Source of the DNA: Rhynchonema sp. JSB1_4
Lineage: Eukaryota; Nematoda; Chromadorea; Monhysterida; Xyalidae
Assembly (NCBI GenBank): GCA_030248065.1
Contig: JASAMV010006637.1
Span: 1 to 64,000 of the forward strand
Direction of reading: 5' to 3'
Length of the DNA: 64,000 nucleotides
Shown: positions 21,301 through 34,055 of the stretch, piece by piece
Position numbering within the stretch: position 1 is the stretch's first letter
Layout of the letters: every line of letters begins with the position of its first letter
The notes under the pieces: generated by a model
What the model saw: the letters and a program-made list of their open reading frames with translations, nothing else
Told to the model about the DNA's origin: nothing
Database searches by the model: none
Translations under genes and position numbers: made by a program

Positions 21301-21562
21301 TGAACCCACCAGGTGGCCGTGTTACCCCAAAAGCCCCATGCCCCACACTGGTAGATCAACATAAGTTCCGTGGCAGCTGGTTGTTGCTTAGACGGACACG
21401 GACTAGATGATGTTAGACAAAAACAAAAAACAATTTAACTGAAACTTTCAGCCACAACTGCAACAACAACCACCCGGCGTTGTCTATCCCGGATCCGAAC
21501 AGGTTGATCAGTCGCAGAACTGGACTGCCTCGGCTCAGACATGGAACAACAGTGACCCTTGA
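18373..21562 (+). CDS. twist: Twist-family bHLH transcription factor
   Basis: Five exons: 18373-18535, 20100-20217, 20677-20764, 21030-21176 and 21452-21562, giving 208 aa. Twist factors bind E-boxes as dimers and direct mesoderm and muscle fates. The N-terminus is low complexity (Gln, Thr and Gly runs) ending in basic KARRRKDSRL. The bHLH runs from about aa 70 to 123: basic region RSVANVRERQRT, helix 1 LLNEGFVKLR, loop IIPTMPSDKMSK, helix 2 IQTLRLASCYIDFLDK. A diverged Twist WR box follows at about aa 144-160 (HERLGLLFNAYRMEIG), which separates it from other bHLH families. The tail is Gln/Pro-rich. The exon 3 donor (AAG|GTGCAA) is weak; reading through gives VQKSDS and a stop, a truncated form without the WR box. 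Intron 1 is the largest at 1.56 kb. Confidence 0.92.
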
Positions 21563-21748
21563 ATCCTGCTCGATGGTTTGGAAGCAATCTTTATTTGTGG
21601 AATTTTATTTACTTTCCTAATTGTGCCTTATTGTTCTTCGTTTTATGTTCAAAATCTCAAGATTGAATGAGGCAAACGGTGATCTGATACATTGTGTTTC
21701 TGTCAAGCAGCTTGCCAAATTTAGGCTTCTTTTTCGTCTGGTCATGTT

Positions 21749-21754
21749 AATAAA
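21749..21754 (+). terminator. twist: poly(A) signal AATAAA of twist
   Basis: AATAAA about 190 bp after the stop codon. A second candidate lies near 21846. Confidence 0.4.
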
Positions 21755-22210
21755 TTAATGAAAGATGAGCACGAAAATACCGATTTAGAATGATATGAGT
21801 TAGTATTTTGCCATTTCGATGGTGAAGCAGAATAATCGATTCGTAAATAAAAACCAAAAAAATGTTGAGCTGCTGCGAAACATGGAGTAAGGGATCACCA
21901 ATGCAAATTTTGTGCATCATCTGTTATACTATACTGGAACATCGTCAAAACTGAAATATGGGCCGTAGCAACGCGGACACCGTTGACAAAGTTTGGTCGA
22001 CTTTACTGTATTTTGTGATCGTGTTGCGAATAATTACTTTTTGATGAGCATAAAAGTGTGTTCCGACATGGACAACTTTTAGGCTGGTCAACGTTACTGA
22101 TGCTCCAACTGTATTACCAAAATGGGGCTAAAAGACAATGTGAAAACCATTTGCGTTCGTGTAGACTTGAGACGGCCCAATATCTTACACATAATTGTAT
22201 ATTGTCATTT

Positions 22211-24126
22211 TCAACGGGCCGTGACTGTGCTTGTCGTGCCACTTTTTGGTATCGAATAATCGGTGATCGTTGTTTTCGGTCCACCCGACAGTGTAATGCT
22301 GTAACTCGTTTCCGATTCTTGTCTGGTGGTCGATGTTGGGCCGTTTGCGTAAGAAGGACTGTACGTATCGGTGCTTCTCGACTTCGGGAATGTGCTATCA
22401 GCAGGTGTTGGCTCATTGGTTGCTGGTGGTGCTCTGGAATAATATAAGTCACGATTTCCCAGTTTGGTAATCGGATCGAATTTATTCTGGTCACGTGACT
22501 TTTCAAAGATAGAGATACCACTGATTGTTCCTAAACATCCTTTTACGTACTGTATATGCTTGACGAAATTACAGTGTGACACGCAGCAAAGTTCACGTTT
22601 TCAAATGTGTCCGAGTTACTGTGTGAGTGACCCTAGCCATGACCATCCGATGTGGTCAGTTCCCAAGACCGCTGATTTTGCTCAGCTCTTTGTCGAAAAG
22701 CCTGTTTCCCGTGGTGTACCTCTGCGGCTTGTCTACGAAATGAGTCGCAAACAGCCAAGTAGCGATGCCAGCGAGGCCGATTAGCAAAACAAGAGCAGCG
22801 GTGACACCAAGGATAATCGCCCAGATGGGAATAGTAATCGGTGATGATACATCTTGATGGGTGGTTGTTGATGAGTTGTTATCTGAAAATTTGGTGCAAA
22901 TACATTTTGGATGGTTGACCGACACAAAATCCAACGTTGTTATATTTTGAAACTGTTCACTTCAAACATCAGATACGCTGCACATAAAATTTTCGTCTCT
23001 GACTGACGATTGCCCAAAGTGCCCAGCCTTAAAATCCAATCAGATGGAAAATGAACGTATACCATTTGAATTCGCTTCGGTAGATCCAGGAGCGGTTGTG
23101 ACCTGCGTTGGGGCTGTGGTCGTATTCGAGAGGTTGGCTGAAAACACGGTTTGCATTTTCGTCTCTGAGAATGGCCGGCATCTGATCTGATCGATAGTGA
23201 AGTTTACCAAAATCCATAATTTATCAAAAAAGTGTGCAATATGTATACACCTGAGGCCAGAAAGATTGTTTTTCAAATTTTTTTAGTTTTTTAAAAAAAA
23301 CCAAAAAAAAAAAAAAAAAAAAAAAAAACCCCCAATCTTCCAAAAACCAATCCCCCCCTCTCCCTCCCCCCACAAAAAAAAAAAAATATAAAAAAAAAAA
23401 AAAAAAAAAAACAAACAAAACACCCCCCCCCCACCCAAACCACACAAACAAAAAACCCCCCCCCCCCCCCCCCCCCCCAACCCACCCCCCCCACCCCCCC
23501 CCCCCCCTGTATTGGCAGACAAATTGATTGAAATTGCTGCATAACTGGGTATTGATGTCGTTTTGATGCAGGCACATAGTCAACACGCAACAGTAGTTGG
23601 ACTCGGGGTATGGTGGGTGATCTGCACAGTTTACATACCACAAATGCAATTCCGTCTTGTGCTCGACAGAGCAGACTTGCTGAAAACGGTGCTTCAAAAT
23701 CTGTTTGAACAATGTTTGTTGAAATCAATGAGGCTGATAATCCTAGCCCATGTTCCACTCTAAAAGCTATGCCAGGTTTAATGCAACGTAACACTGCTAT
23801 ACACTTACACACTTGGAATCAAAAAAACGTGAGCTCACTCGTACAAAGTCTGTCTTGTCTTGAACAGCAGCCAGTTGTCCAGCTTCAAATCCTCGTGGAG
23901 AGTTGTTCTGGCAGAATTTGTTGGCGTCGGTGTAATTCAGCGTGTAGTTCTTAAATACAACACAGCACATCGATGATTTACTATCGTTTTCGGATTCAGT
24001 GAAAAGATTCTTCGTGTCGTAGTTATCGAATTTTGAAGAAATGCAGTCGTTTCGTTCGTTTTGCAAGCAATAATTCGTGAATAGGCACATCAACAGCAGC
24101 GCGGAAAGTGGGCTCATGGTGGCCAT
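22211..24126 (-). CDS. C-type lectin single-pass membrane protein 1
   Basis: Five exons on the minus strand: 24126-23839, 23679-23508, 23137-23063, 22882-22720 and 22520-22211, giving 335 aa. A signal peptide (MSPLSALLLMCLFTNYC region) leads into a C-type lectin-like domain to about aa 153, ending with the usual Cys pattern (SNYCCVLTMC, FVCQY). A Thr/Ser/Pro stalk follows (NTTTAPTQVTTAPG), then a membrane span at about aa 195-225 (PIWAIILGVTAALVLLIGLAG) and a 110-residue Ser/Thr/Tyr-rich tail. Such proteins sit at the cell surface and bind sugars or other ligands. The exon 2 donor is missing: coding sequence runs straight into a homopolymer tract (23290-23507), though the phase still fits the next exon. 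A final-exon alternative ends at 22656 (KISGLGN). It shares its architecture with the gene at 44748-46113. Confidence 0.8.
23290..23507. repeat. poly-A/poly-C low-complexity tract
   Basis: About 218 bp made almost only of long A and C runs, starting at the exact coding end of lectin exon 2. No other part of the window looks like this. It may be a true simple repeat or a consensus failure of the assembly. ORFs reading Gly and Phe runs across it are not real. Confidence 0.85.
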
Positions 24127-25719
24127 GATGATGTTGAAAGTTTTCTGTATTTTTACGGAAGGGAAATGGTATCAATGTTGATCGGTTAAGCTGTGCATGT
24201 GTGGCCCCTCGGTTTATCACGTGATTTATTCAGCAGTTCCCAGGTTCAGAGATCCCCTTTTCTCAGGCGATTGATTAAATTTGAGTGACTCTCGATAAAA
24301 AAAGTGCGACACGTGGTTGCCCATGCTATTGCGCCCAGATTTGGTCAAGAATATTACAGTAAACCAAACGGATACGAACATGCACCGAAAAAGAAAACTT
24401 TCGACAGCTATAGATATGGAATCGTGTTGAAATATTGGGGCTCATAGCAAACAATAGCAACGGTGAAATCACGTCAAAACATTATTTCATGTGCTATTGA
24501 TATTTCGAATCAAGTAGGAATACTTTCGCGTTCAGTGGCCGTTGTTGACTGACAACAACTGAATTTGTCGGACTTGAAAGTTCTGAGTCCCACCCGACAG
24601 CCTTATGCCGGCACTCACATCTGATTCGGCGATGTCTTTCTTGGTTGAGGTTCACGTTGGCTGATTGTATGCTGAAATAGGATGAAGCGCTTAATAGCCG
24701 ATTATGCACTGTTACACGAAGGGCGATTTGCACAATTTTGGATACGGTTGGGTAACCGACAGCGGTAGTAAAATGAAGTTCATTTTTGAATCCGGATTCA
24801 AGTCGGGGCACGGGGGCCCCGTACCTCGAAACATTTTGCCTTAGATTTGCCCAAAAATTGGTTCATGTAGTTCGAGATTCAGATTTCTACATCTGGATCC
24901 AAGCTGGGGCACAGGGAACTCCTGAAACATCTTTGTTTTCAATTTGCACAACAAATAATATAGTCGGGTGTAATAAGTAACCAGCCGCCGAGATTTAGAA
25001 AATAAAGTTCATTTTCAGTTCGGATCTATAGGTTGTGCACAAAGGATCACGTACTTTACAATTTCGAGGGTTGTGGGCGCCCTGTGCCCCTCCGGCTACA
25101 AGGACGAGTGTACATATCTTTCGAATCTTTCGTGGTCAATTACCGATTAACTGTCTGAACCGATTCTGTGCAGATCAGAGACAAAAGATTTCTTCGGTTT
25201 AAGGCCCCTGTGTCACCAAACTGTATTCAGATTCGAACAGTATTTCTATTTTCGAAATCTTCGCTGTAAACACCTCACTGCACCAATTTTTGTGCATATC
25301 GTAATAGCCATCACTGTTTTTGGGGGTTAGGGGCCTCCTGGTGCCCAAACCTGGATTCGGCTGCAACAATCACCTTCATTTTTCACTCTACGTACTCGAT
25401 TACCCATCCGTACCCAAAATTATGTAAATATAGGCCTTCATGTTTCAGGGTTATGGCCATAATTGAAAAATTGGAGCTACACTTTTGAAACGCCCCTGCA
25501 CCCGTCGGTACCTTTCAGTGTAAACTCTTTCAGTAAAAAGCTTCATGCGAACGTTTGTTACGCTGGTCAAACGCACCAATTATGATTATGATGTTTCAGC
25601 GAACAGTGAGCCCGCGCCAACGGCCTCCATCAAAATCGTTGGTGTTGTGCAAAACGGTCATATGGTGGCGGTGGATGGCTAGTTATATTGGGTTGCAGTG
25701 GAAGCAGTGGCACACTTCC

Positions 25720-26400
25720 GAGCTCCGACCAAGTCCGATTGCAGGCCGTGGTCTGCTGCTGAAGGCTTTGTGTGTTGAATATGTAGAATTGAGACAAAGA
25801 ATGTTTGGTAGAGAGGAGGTCGGTGCTACGATCAAATCGCGCACGTCACTCCTAGGCAATGGCGTAAGGCAAGAGTTGAAGAACTGGCCAAGATCTGTAG
25901 AAGGCACGTGCTGTGTATTGAAGTAATTAGCAAACCGCTGGGTAGGATGGATGTTGCTGATCACTGCAGCACGCCCACAAGCTTCGACTCGGTCGAAAGG
26001 AAGGAAGGAAGGTGCAGTGTTACCAAACACAAACCACTTACGACAGTCGTTCATTAGATACATGTAACTAATGTAGGTACAACCCGGCTGAGTCGGAGCT
26101 TGTTCGCGTGCTGCAATAATCATCAACACCCACTTTTGCCAGCGGTTTGGCAATAAATATTTCAACACACAGCACGAGCCTTCTACATTGCCGGATCTTC
26201 AACTCTTGTGTTACGTTATCGCCGGGAGACTCACCACCAACCTCCTGTCCTATGTAGCTGCTCACTTTCTACTCTGCCGTTCCATAATTCTATTTCAACA
26301 CATTGCCTGCAACAGCCGTCCACTACCCTGCAACCCGGCTGAGTTGGAACTTGTTGGCGAGCAGCAATGATCAGCAACACCCAACCGAATATGTATAACC
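25720..26400. repeat. locally repeated block in mixed orientation
   Basis: A unit reading CAACCCGGCTGAGTCGG, then AGCTTGTTCGCGTGCTGC, then ATCAACACCCA occurs near 26080 and 26330. An inverted relative lies near 25946. TTTCAACACA and GTGTTGAAAT-like blocks recur between them. It could be a decayed transposon or a small duplicated segment. Confidence 0.45.
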
Positions 26401-26583
26401 TGCCACCCAAAGCCACCTTAACTTATAGTTTTCAGTAGTTACAGTATGACCACGGCCTGGGCTTGGGAAACAGAGTAAAAATTAGAATTTTGTGTACGGG
26501 TTCAATATCAAGCAGTGTTCGATAGTCAATTTGGGGGATCGAAATGGTCGTGCGACACTATCGCAACAAATTTTCCAACAGGC

Positions 26584-26868
26584 CTATTCTCCAACTTTGG
26601 TCTTATCGTAACAGTTCGGGTGCCCGTCGAATTCATAGACCAGTGTTTTGTCATTGCACCCGCCCGATCTGGAAAAAGTACATTTGTAGGAGCTTTTTCC
26701 CTGGTTAGTAGTTGGATCGGAGACGGCCTGGGAACACCCAGCACCCAGGTGCCATTGGCACTTTTTGATTTTCGTGCTTCGGTACATCAAGTTGTTCTGT
26801 TGGACCGATAGACCGCAGGTATTAGAACGCAGGTGCAAGCTGCAGAGCGAATCGAGTTCCATCCGCAC
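26584..26868 (-). CDS. possible Cys-rich terminal exon of a secreted protein
   Basis: The frame opens just after a splice acceptor (TATATCAG, ending at 26874) and runs to a stop through about 94 codons with seven spaced Cys residues (CSLHLRSNTC, KKCQWHLGAGC, YKC, GGC, PNC). Codon use looks coding. I could not find the upstream exons or a signal peptide, so the real gene, if any, is incomplete here. I do not recognise the domain. Confidence 0.3.
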   Translation of the reverse strand: MRMELDSLCSLHLRSNTCGLSVQQNNLMYRSTKIKKCQWHLGAGCSQAVSDPTTNQGKSSYKCTFSRSGGCNDKTLVYEFDGHPNCYDKTKVGE

Positions 26869-28520
26869 CTGATATACTTTTGCATGTGCTCCCGAAAGTT
26901 CAGAATTTCACAAGGTTTATCGGCTTTCGCTGCCTAGTTTTTGGGGTCACGCGTGTGCAAAGACAACCTTTCGCTCATGCCGCACCATGCACCGAGGACC
27001 TGTATCCGACCTTTTTACCCAAGTCACATGAGCGCGCAGGGAACTTGCAAACGGCGGTGACATGCGCATTTTCTATAATCGTCTATGCTCATGACGTTTT
27101 AGATCGTTATCGGGTTCGTGATTGATTGACCAGTAAACAAGCCCGTTGTGCGTGTTATACACAGTTTTTTTCACGTGATTTGGAGCAAAGTGATTCACGC
27201 ACGCATGTTTACCAATGTAAATATTAACCAAGAGTGTCAATATACGTATAGCTTAGATAAAATCGTTGTTGCTTGGTGATGACATGGCACCTAATGTACG
27301 TTCTTTTAGATTTGTGAGCAAATTTTACTTTTGGTTTTCTGGTGTCAGACGGAAGATTAGACGTCATAGATACTTGAGAAACGGTGATCATCAAACTCTA
27401 AAAGCACGAAGTTTCGAAAGCACGATTACTTACATTATTCAGTGCCTTGGTCTGCTTTTTTGCATTTGAACAGAAACCCGACATCGGTAAAAGCCTGAAT
27501 ACTAAAATCTCAAGTTTTTCACCTGTGTGAATTTCTCGGAAAAGTTATCCACGGATTATATACCGTGCATGGCCCTTACCAACAGAAAATGTGGTTTGTC
27601 TTCTCGTTTCGTTGTGTGCAAGCTTCAGCAAAATCCGCCGCTTTGAAAAAACACATTTTTACAGTTGGTTGATAAACCAACCTAAATCTGGGGATTAAAG
27701 CAACTTATGTACATATATGTGAACTTTCGCCGGCGTAAAACTTCGTGTTATTTGAGATTAGACGTATGTAGATCGTGTGAAAGGCAAATGTATAAGAACG
27801 CTTAGCTTATGTATTCTCATCCACAGTGGTGGTTCCAACGACGCCTTTGGCTGAACTTTGAGTCTGCTCATAACAACTCTATTTGTGAAATCTCTAAAGG
27901 GTGTTTGTTGTTTCCGGATGAAATCCTTCGATATCAATCTGCAAAAACATGCAGTGTCTTTTTTTATTTTATACGTCACCTGACGTCATGTGATGGAGTG
28001 GGCCTTTTCATCCCATTAGCCTACATAAGTGATAGCTAATACAATTTGACGCCGTAATATTGTGGGCTTGATGTCTTATATAGGTGTACAGGACAGGACT
28101 CAAAGGCCCTTGCTTAGGTACAGTACCCAACATCAATTCTTCAGGCTGAACACACGGTAGGTATGTAAGTTAGTTATTCATGAAGCACATGGTGTGGTAT
28201 TAGCTGTAAATAGGTTTCCAAACAATGGTTACTAGGCTGACAATTGCAACTTTCTGCCGCTGGACCCTTGGTTACGAACTTGGGAATAATTTTGAGTTCT
28301 GTGTTTTTCGTAAGCCGGTTTCGGGGTACTTCGGGGTTTACTTTTCGAAAGTTGCAGACTTCGAGAAAATATGCTACGTCACTTTAGTTCTGTTTTCCCA
28401 GCTGATTTTCAAGAACTCTGGCATGCCATAAACTTCACCAACAAACAAGGATTCCAACAGCAAAAAGCTTGTCTGATAAAATTTTCATGCCCTGGATCAT
28501 TCTGTAGTACATACATTTAC

Positions 28521-28781
28521 CGGAGTTTTCCACTTAAAGCCTCCCGAATAGAGCCTTCGGGGGCTCTAGGTGGAAAACTTTTTTACTTAAAGCTCCCGTG
28601 TGCTGAAAACTGCAAAAATGCTGAAAACGCTCAGTTTTCCGCTTAAAGCCCCGAGGGCTGTACGTGGAAACATTTCCAATTAAAGTCCCTGGGCTCTAAT
28701 TGGATTTTTTCCTTTTGGTCGGAGGGCCCATTTCAACCATTTTCCATAAAGAGCCCCCGGGGCTTTAAGTGGAAAACTCCC
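28521..28781. mobile_element. short TIR element with CTTTAAGTGG blocks
   Basis: Inverted ends GGAGTTTTCCACTTAAAGC...GCTTTAAGTGGAAAACTCC are flanked by TTAC on both sides, a possible 4-bp duplication. The same TTTCCACTTAAAGC block recurs inside in both orientations. There is no ORF. The superfamily is not assigned. Confidence 0.6.
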
Positions 28782-31700
28782 TTACAGATGTTGGAAATTA
28801 TTTTCAAAACTACATACCGACATTGTGCATACATATTTACAGTGACTGTTACGAAAATGTTGCTCCACAACAATGCAACAGTTGTAGCGACGAGTGACGA
28901 TTAAAATTTTAAGTACAGTATGACACAAGTGCTTCTGCGCTCATTGGCGGATCAAAAGGCACTGGTGCCCAAAATGGCCAGTGTTTGATTGGATTAGCTG
29001 TTGTATTAGTGAGTTTTTGACCAAGGGTATACATTACTTAATGTGGTACACACTTCATTCCCAATGAATTAGATTCAAATCACATTTTGTACCCAGTAGT
29101 CGCATAAGCCATAGTACTATTTCAACAGGTGTTGAAACCTACGTAAACGTATACATGTACATACAGGTAATGCACATGACGACCGACTTGGATGCATTAG
29201 GCGCGAAAAATCCATATTTTTCGTTTCCGCTGGCGTGAATCATCTGTTCATCTGAGTAATTCTTTCGCGGAAGCCCCCCGTCGTGACAAAAGATTTCATC
29301 ATTTGAAAGCATTAATCAGGCTTTTAAGTAGCAATGGTCGGAAGTCAACATGAAGCACACAAAACAGTGTTTCGCATCCCAGTTTCCGACGACGATATGG
29401 GCATGTACAGGTAGTAGCAGAAGTCTTCCCTTCAGTTTTTCATACAAAGAACCGTATGATATGTATCGAAGAGACTACTGCATGCGAATACAGAATGGCT
29501 GGAGCTTACCGATTCCTCCGCCAGCTATCGCCACGAGCACTGAGCGCGTCATTCCATTCCATTGAGAGGTTGCGCACTGTTTCTGTTTCTCAAATGGACG
29601 CGTTTCGCTTTCGCAGGAGAATGTGCGTGTCTGGTGTTATCGACCGGCATTCATGCTTGTTCCAGAAGCTTCCATTACGCACTCAGTCATGAGTCATGGA
29701 GTTTATCTTACCTTCCTCTTTTGCACTGCTTCAGGCGTATCACGGGCCTAACGAATTATGTATAGACCTCCCTTTGTTCTCTTAGAAGCCCTCAGGAGGT
29801 TTCTTTCTTTCTTTGACTCATAAGAGATATACACATGGTCACGTCATGTGTTGTTTTTGAGCTTCCTGCATGAATTCACGTCACCCATGTTTTGTTCAGA
29901 ATGATAAGCTGATGGCGGTTATCTGCTAATATACTTTTCTCAGCGATGTATGTTTCTGCTGTAGATTGTCATCGCTACTGAATAGCTGGTTGAAAAGTCA
30001 TGCGCTTTTTTCAAATTCTATTCGACTGATGTGGCCTGATGACAGCTGTGTAATTCACTTCCATAGACAATTCTGAAGCACAAAAACTTGTCGGGGTCTG
30101 TTAGGACAACATGCGTGACGTCCTTCTTATTTGGGCACTCATGAATAATGTTAGCTCTGTGGGGCAAAGTTCACCGAACTCTTTTTTGGCACAAGCTCAA
30201 TCAAAAGGATTCATGTCAATCTTGCGCATGATTATTTGGTGCTGTTTTGCTGAAAACACAATGCTCGTGTTCTTTTTGTCTGTTCATTCAAAATTGAACA
30301 CCCAACATCTCTTAATGCTGTCAGGCTTTTGCTTTGGGGTAACCAAAGTCTGCGCTTGTTTTTTATTCAATCCTGCGGATTTTATGTGCTTATCAATCCA
30401 GCAGTTTTTTTCTATAAACCATGGTGGTCCGACATTTTGCAACGGCTGTGCCGGATTTTTTTATTGATCGAAATTAGGGGGTTCTCTTGGTTTTCATGCT
30501 ACAAAATGTGGTTTAAGCCTGTGAGCGCAGAGATGTACAGTTTATCCTGGTTATGACCGCTGAACAGCTGTATCCTTGGAAGGTCTTGGATGTCGTTACT
30601 TACAAAGCGTTTTGGTGCCCTGGTGGATGTTCAAAAAGTTTACGTTCCTCCCAGCGGTGACCGAAACCCGGCAGGCTTCAAAGACTGTCATTATACCATA
30701 ACGCTCAGACTCTTATAGTTTCATAGGCAGATTACTGCATACATTAAGACCCACTCGGACAAATTAGGTACTGTGTACCACCCCGCCCTGGCAGCTGGCA
30801 AGGTTTTTCGTAAAAAAAACAGTTAAAATATCGAAGCAGATCGAAGCATGTATTGAGTGGAAGATTATAGTTTTGATTGGCACTTTATCATCCAGGTTGC
30901 GCTTTTACCATGCGCCAGACAGCTTGCTTACCAACATGCACATATCGTCGGTATACTATACTACGTAGGTACCGTATACTATACATACAGTAGTTCGAAT
31001 ATGCACCATGTTGTACAGGTATAGTGGTAAGTGTGTGGGAAGGTATGAGACACAACTCCATCCGCCAGCTGTAATTAATTTTCTTTACCTCAATGGACCG
31101 ACTAGAGCGCATTATTGTTGCTAATTTGTGAAAGTAACATGCCTACCCATATATACCTACCTTACCTACAGTTCGTGAGATCCATTTTCTTGAAAGCCCA
31201 CAAGCCGCTTGTACGAAAAGCTAGACACACTGTCCCACTTTTTTAATCATGTTTCTTCTTCCTGTCGAGAGTTATTGCTTCCTACGGAGCTGTTGCGCGG
31301 CTTTGCGCGCATCCTCTAAAAAGCTTTTTTTGCCTCAGCTTACTCGGCGCAGGCGCAGATCTTCGTGAACACTTCAGCGTTTCAGTATCTATTATGTAAT
31401 TCAGTTCATCTCGAATTTGCTTTCGGAACTTTCTGTTTCTCGTATCGTCACTTTTATCTGTTTTTTTGTTGATCGGGGTCCACAGGTAAAAAGCTCAGTC
31501 TTTTAGCTGAATAATACTTAGTATAAATACCTTATTCAGATTTTCCCTCTCTGACTCATTCCCACAAAACACGTGTTCACACAATGGCGCAAGTCTGTAC
31601 AGAAACTTCAATGAAAACATACAAATTCTCACCTCCGTACTGTTTCTGGGAAACACGTACATACAGGTATATGTTATGATGGGACCCACGCGTCCGCTTT

Positions 31701-32429
31701 TATGTATACCTGGGACATATAAGATGCTTGGTTTGTTTTTGTTGTGTTGCAGCTGCTTGTGATCCCTGCACAAAACAAAGCCAAAAATGGGACCTTTTCT
31801 ACACTGTTATGCTTTTCTTGTATCAAAATCTTGCATATAATACAGTAGTTCACTTGCGCAAGTTATCGGGCTCACGCACCTCTGAGCACAGAAGACCTAG
31901 AAATCACCTCTATCGCTGATACATGTACATATATGTAGATATGTATGTAGTTGTTGCACTTTCTGCTACTGCAAACAGCTAAATGACTTCCGGCTCACGT
32001 TAATAAGTCCGAGCTTATTTGACATCCGATGGAAAAACTTTCCATCATGTTGGGTCTTATACATCATTCTCTTGGCCCACCTTTGAACTTTTATGCAAGC
32101 GATGTTGTCCACAGCAGAAGGATATCATACGAGCAACCCTCTCTTTTTTTCTCGCTTTCCCACACTTCCACTTACCCCCTCCCCCCTTCCCCCCCTCCCC
32201 CCCTCCATCGGGGCATGCGCGGTAGCGCATGTCCCATATGGTTGTCCGGAGTTAGTGCCGGCAGAAAAAAATTTCACTGGCCAGTAATTCCACAACAAAG
32301 CACCGATGGTTTCAATATTTAAGCACAAGGTGCCCTGGGCCACCCTACATCTGCATTCAAAATTTGACGTTGATCGGTACCGGCGTCGTGGAGTTTCGGT
32401 ACCCAACGCCTCTCAAAAAGTGCAAAAGG

Positions 32430-32430
32430 T

Positions 32431-32462
<32 letters not shown>

Positions 32463-32468
32463 TTTTTT
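32430..32468. repeat. (TTTC)n microsatellite
   Basis: About eight TTTC units followed by a T-run. It sits just before the satellite array. Confidence 0.9.
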
Positions 32469-32589
32469 CCGGCAAAATGTTCGTTCAAAACTCAGGGATA
32501 CATCGCGAGAAATCTCCGAGTACCGGGGGTTTTGAAGGTCGAGAAACTCGGTGGGACATTGGTTTTTGGATCCAGTGCTTTTCGAGCTA

Positions 32590-33810
32590 GAACCGACTGC
32601 CGACTCAGTACTTATCCATGCAATAAGTCACACAATAATGGTCTGATCGTAAACAGTTGCGACATAGGTTTTCGGGGACGAGAAATCTGATGGTGGCATT
32701 GGTTTTTATCCGGTCTCTCCGGGCCAGAACCTAACCGACCGACTGAGTACTTATCATGCAAATAAGTCACACAATAATGGTCTGATCGAGACAGTGCGGA
32801 ACATATTTTCGGACAGAAAACATTGCTTTTTATGGTCTCTCCGACCAACCTGAACCAACCAACGAGTACTTATCCAGCATATCCACATATGTCTAGTAAA
32901 GACAGTGGGGGGAACATAGGTTTTCGGGGACGAGAAATCTAATGGTGACATTGGTTTTTGAATCCGAGCTCTTCGGAGCCAGAACCGGACTGGACCGAAC
33001 TCAGTATTTATCAAGCAAATAAGTCGCACAATAATGGTTTGATCATAAAGACAGTGCGTGCGGTATATAGGTTTTCGGGGTCGAAAAATCTAATGGTGAA
33101 TTGGCTTTTCAATCCGAAGCTCTTCGGAGCCAGAACCGGAACTGGAACCGGAACTCAATATTTAGCCATGCAAATAAGTCGCACAATACTGGTCTGATCA
33201 TAAAGACAGTGCGTGCGGTATATAGGTTTTCGGGGTCGAGAAATCTAATGGAGACATCGGCTTTTGAATCCGGAGCTCTTCGGAGCCAGAACCGGAACTG
33301 GATCCGGAACCCAGTATTTAGCACAGCAATTAAGTCGCACAATACTCCTCTGATGATGAAGCCAGTGGGTGCGGAACACGGGTTTTCAGGGTCGAGAAAT
33401 CTAATGGTGACATTGGTTTTTGAATCCGGAGCTCTTCGGAGCCAGAACCGGAACTGGAACCGGAACTCAGTATTTATCAAGCAAATAAGTCGCACAATAC
33501 TGGTCTGATCATAAAGACAGTGCGTGCGGTATATAGGTTTTCGGGGTCGAGAAATCTAATGGTGACATTGGCTTTTCAATCCGAAGCTCTTCGGAGCCAG
33601 AACCGGAACTGGAACCGGAACTCAGTATTTATCCATGCAAATAAGTCGCACAATACTGGCCTGATCATAACGACAGTGCGTGCGGTATATAGGTTTTCGG
33701 GGTCGAGAGACCCAACGGTGGCATTGGTTTTTAAATCTGGAACTTTTCGGAGCCAGAACCGGAACTAGAACCGGAACTCAGTATTGATCAATGCGAATAA
33801 ATAGTGTAAT
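32590..33810. repeat. satellite array, unit about 156 bp
   Basis: The anchor AAATAAGTCGCACAATA recurs near 33018, 33172, 33328, 33484 and 33640, giving a period of about 154-156 bp. Older, shorter units lie near 32622, 32760 and 32890, and a worn one near 33796. Each unit also carries GGTTTTCGGGGTCGAGAAATC and a GGAACTGGAACC block. The central units are the most alike, as expected if the array grows from the middle. The long ORFs here are by-products of the repeat. Confidence 0.88.
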
Positions 33811-34055
33811 AGTGATCTGATCTGCAGTAATGTGTCAGCTGTTTATGTTTCTGGGGTCGGGGAACCGATGGTGACATCGCTTTTTTAGCTCTGACTTGAT
33901 TGAGGTGTGAAACAGTAACATGAATACAGTAAAACCACCACAAGATGAACCTCTACACAGTGAATTCCTTTGTATAGTGAACGAATTATCAGTGTGATCA
34001 TATGTATTTTCCGTCCACCGAATGAGAAGATGCGCTTACTCGATATAAAACAAAA

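Larger units (their letters stand above)
24127..34055. other. gene-poor 10-kb stretch
   Basis: No convincing multi-exon gene was found here. It holds a locally repeated block (25720-26400), a possible Cys-rich exon (26584-26868), a TIR element (28521-28781), a TTTC microsatellite and a 156-bp satellite. The rest is AT-rich sequence with scattered short TACATGTA-like palindromes, for example near 29150 and 30960. Confidence 0.5.

Noticed and set aside
23224..23812. Minus-strand ORFs with long Gly and Phe runs
   Set aside because: They translate the poly-A/poly-C tract; only the part before it (23679-23508) is a real lectin exon.
33101..33508. 135-codon ORF with Asn/Arg-rich repeats
   Set aside because: It is a by-product of the 156-bp satellite period.
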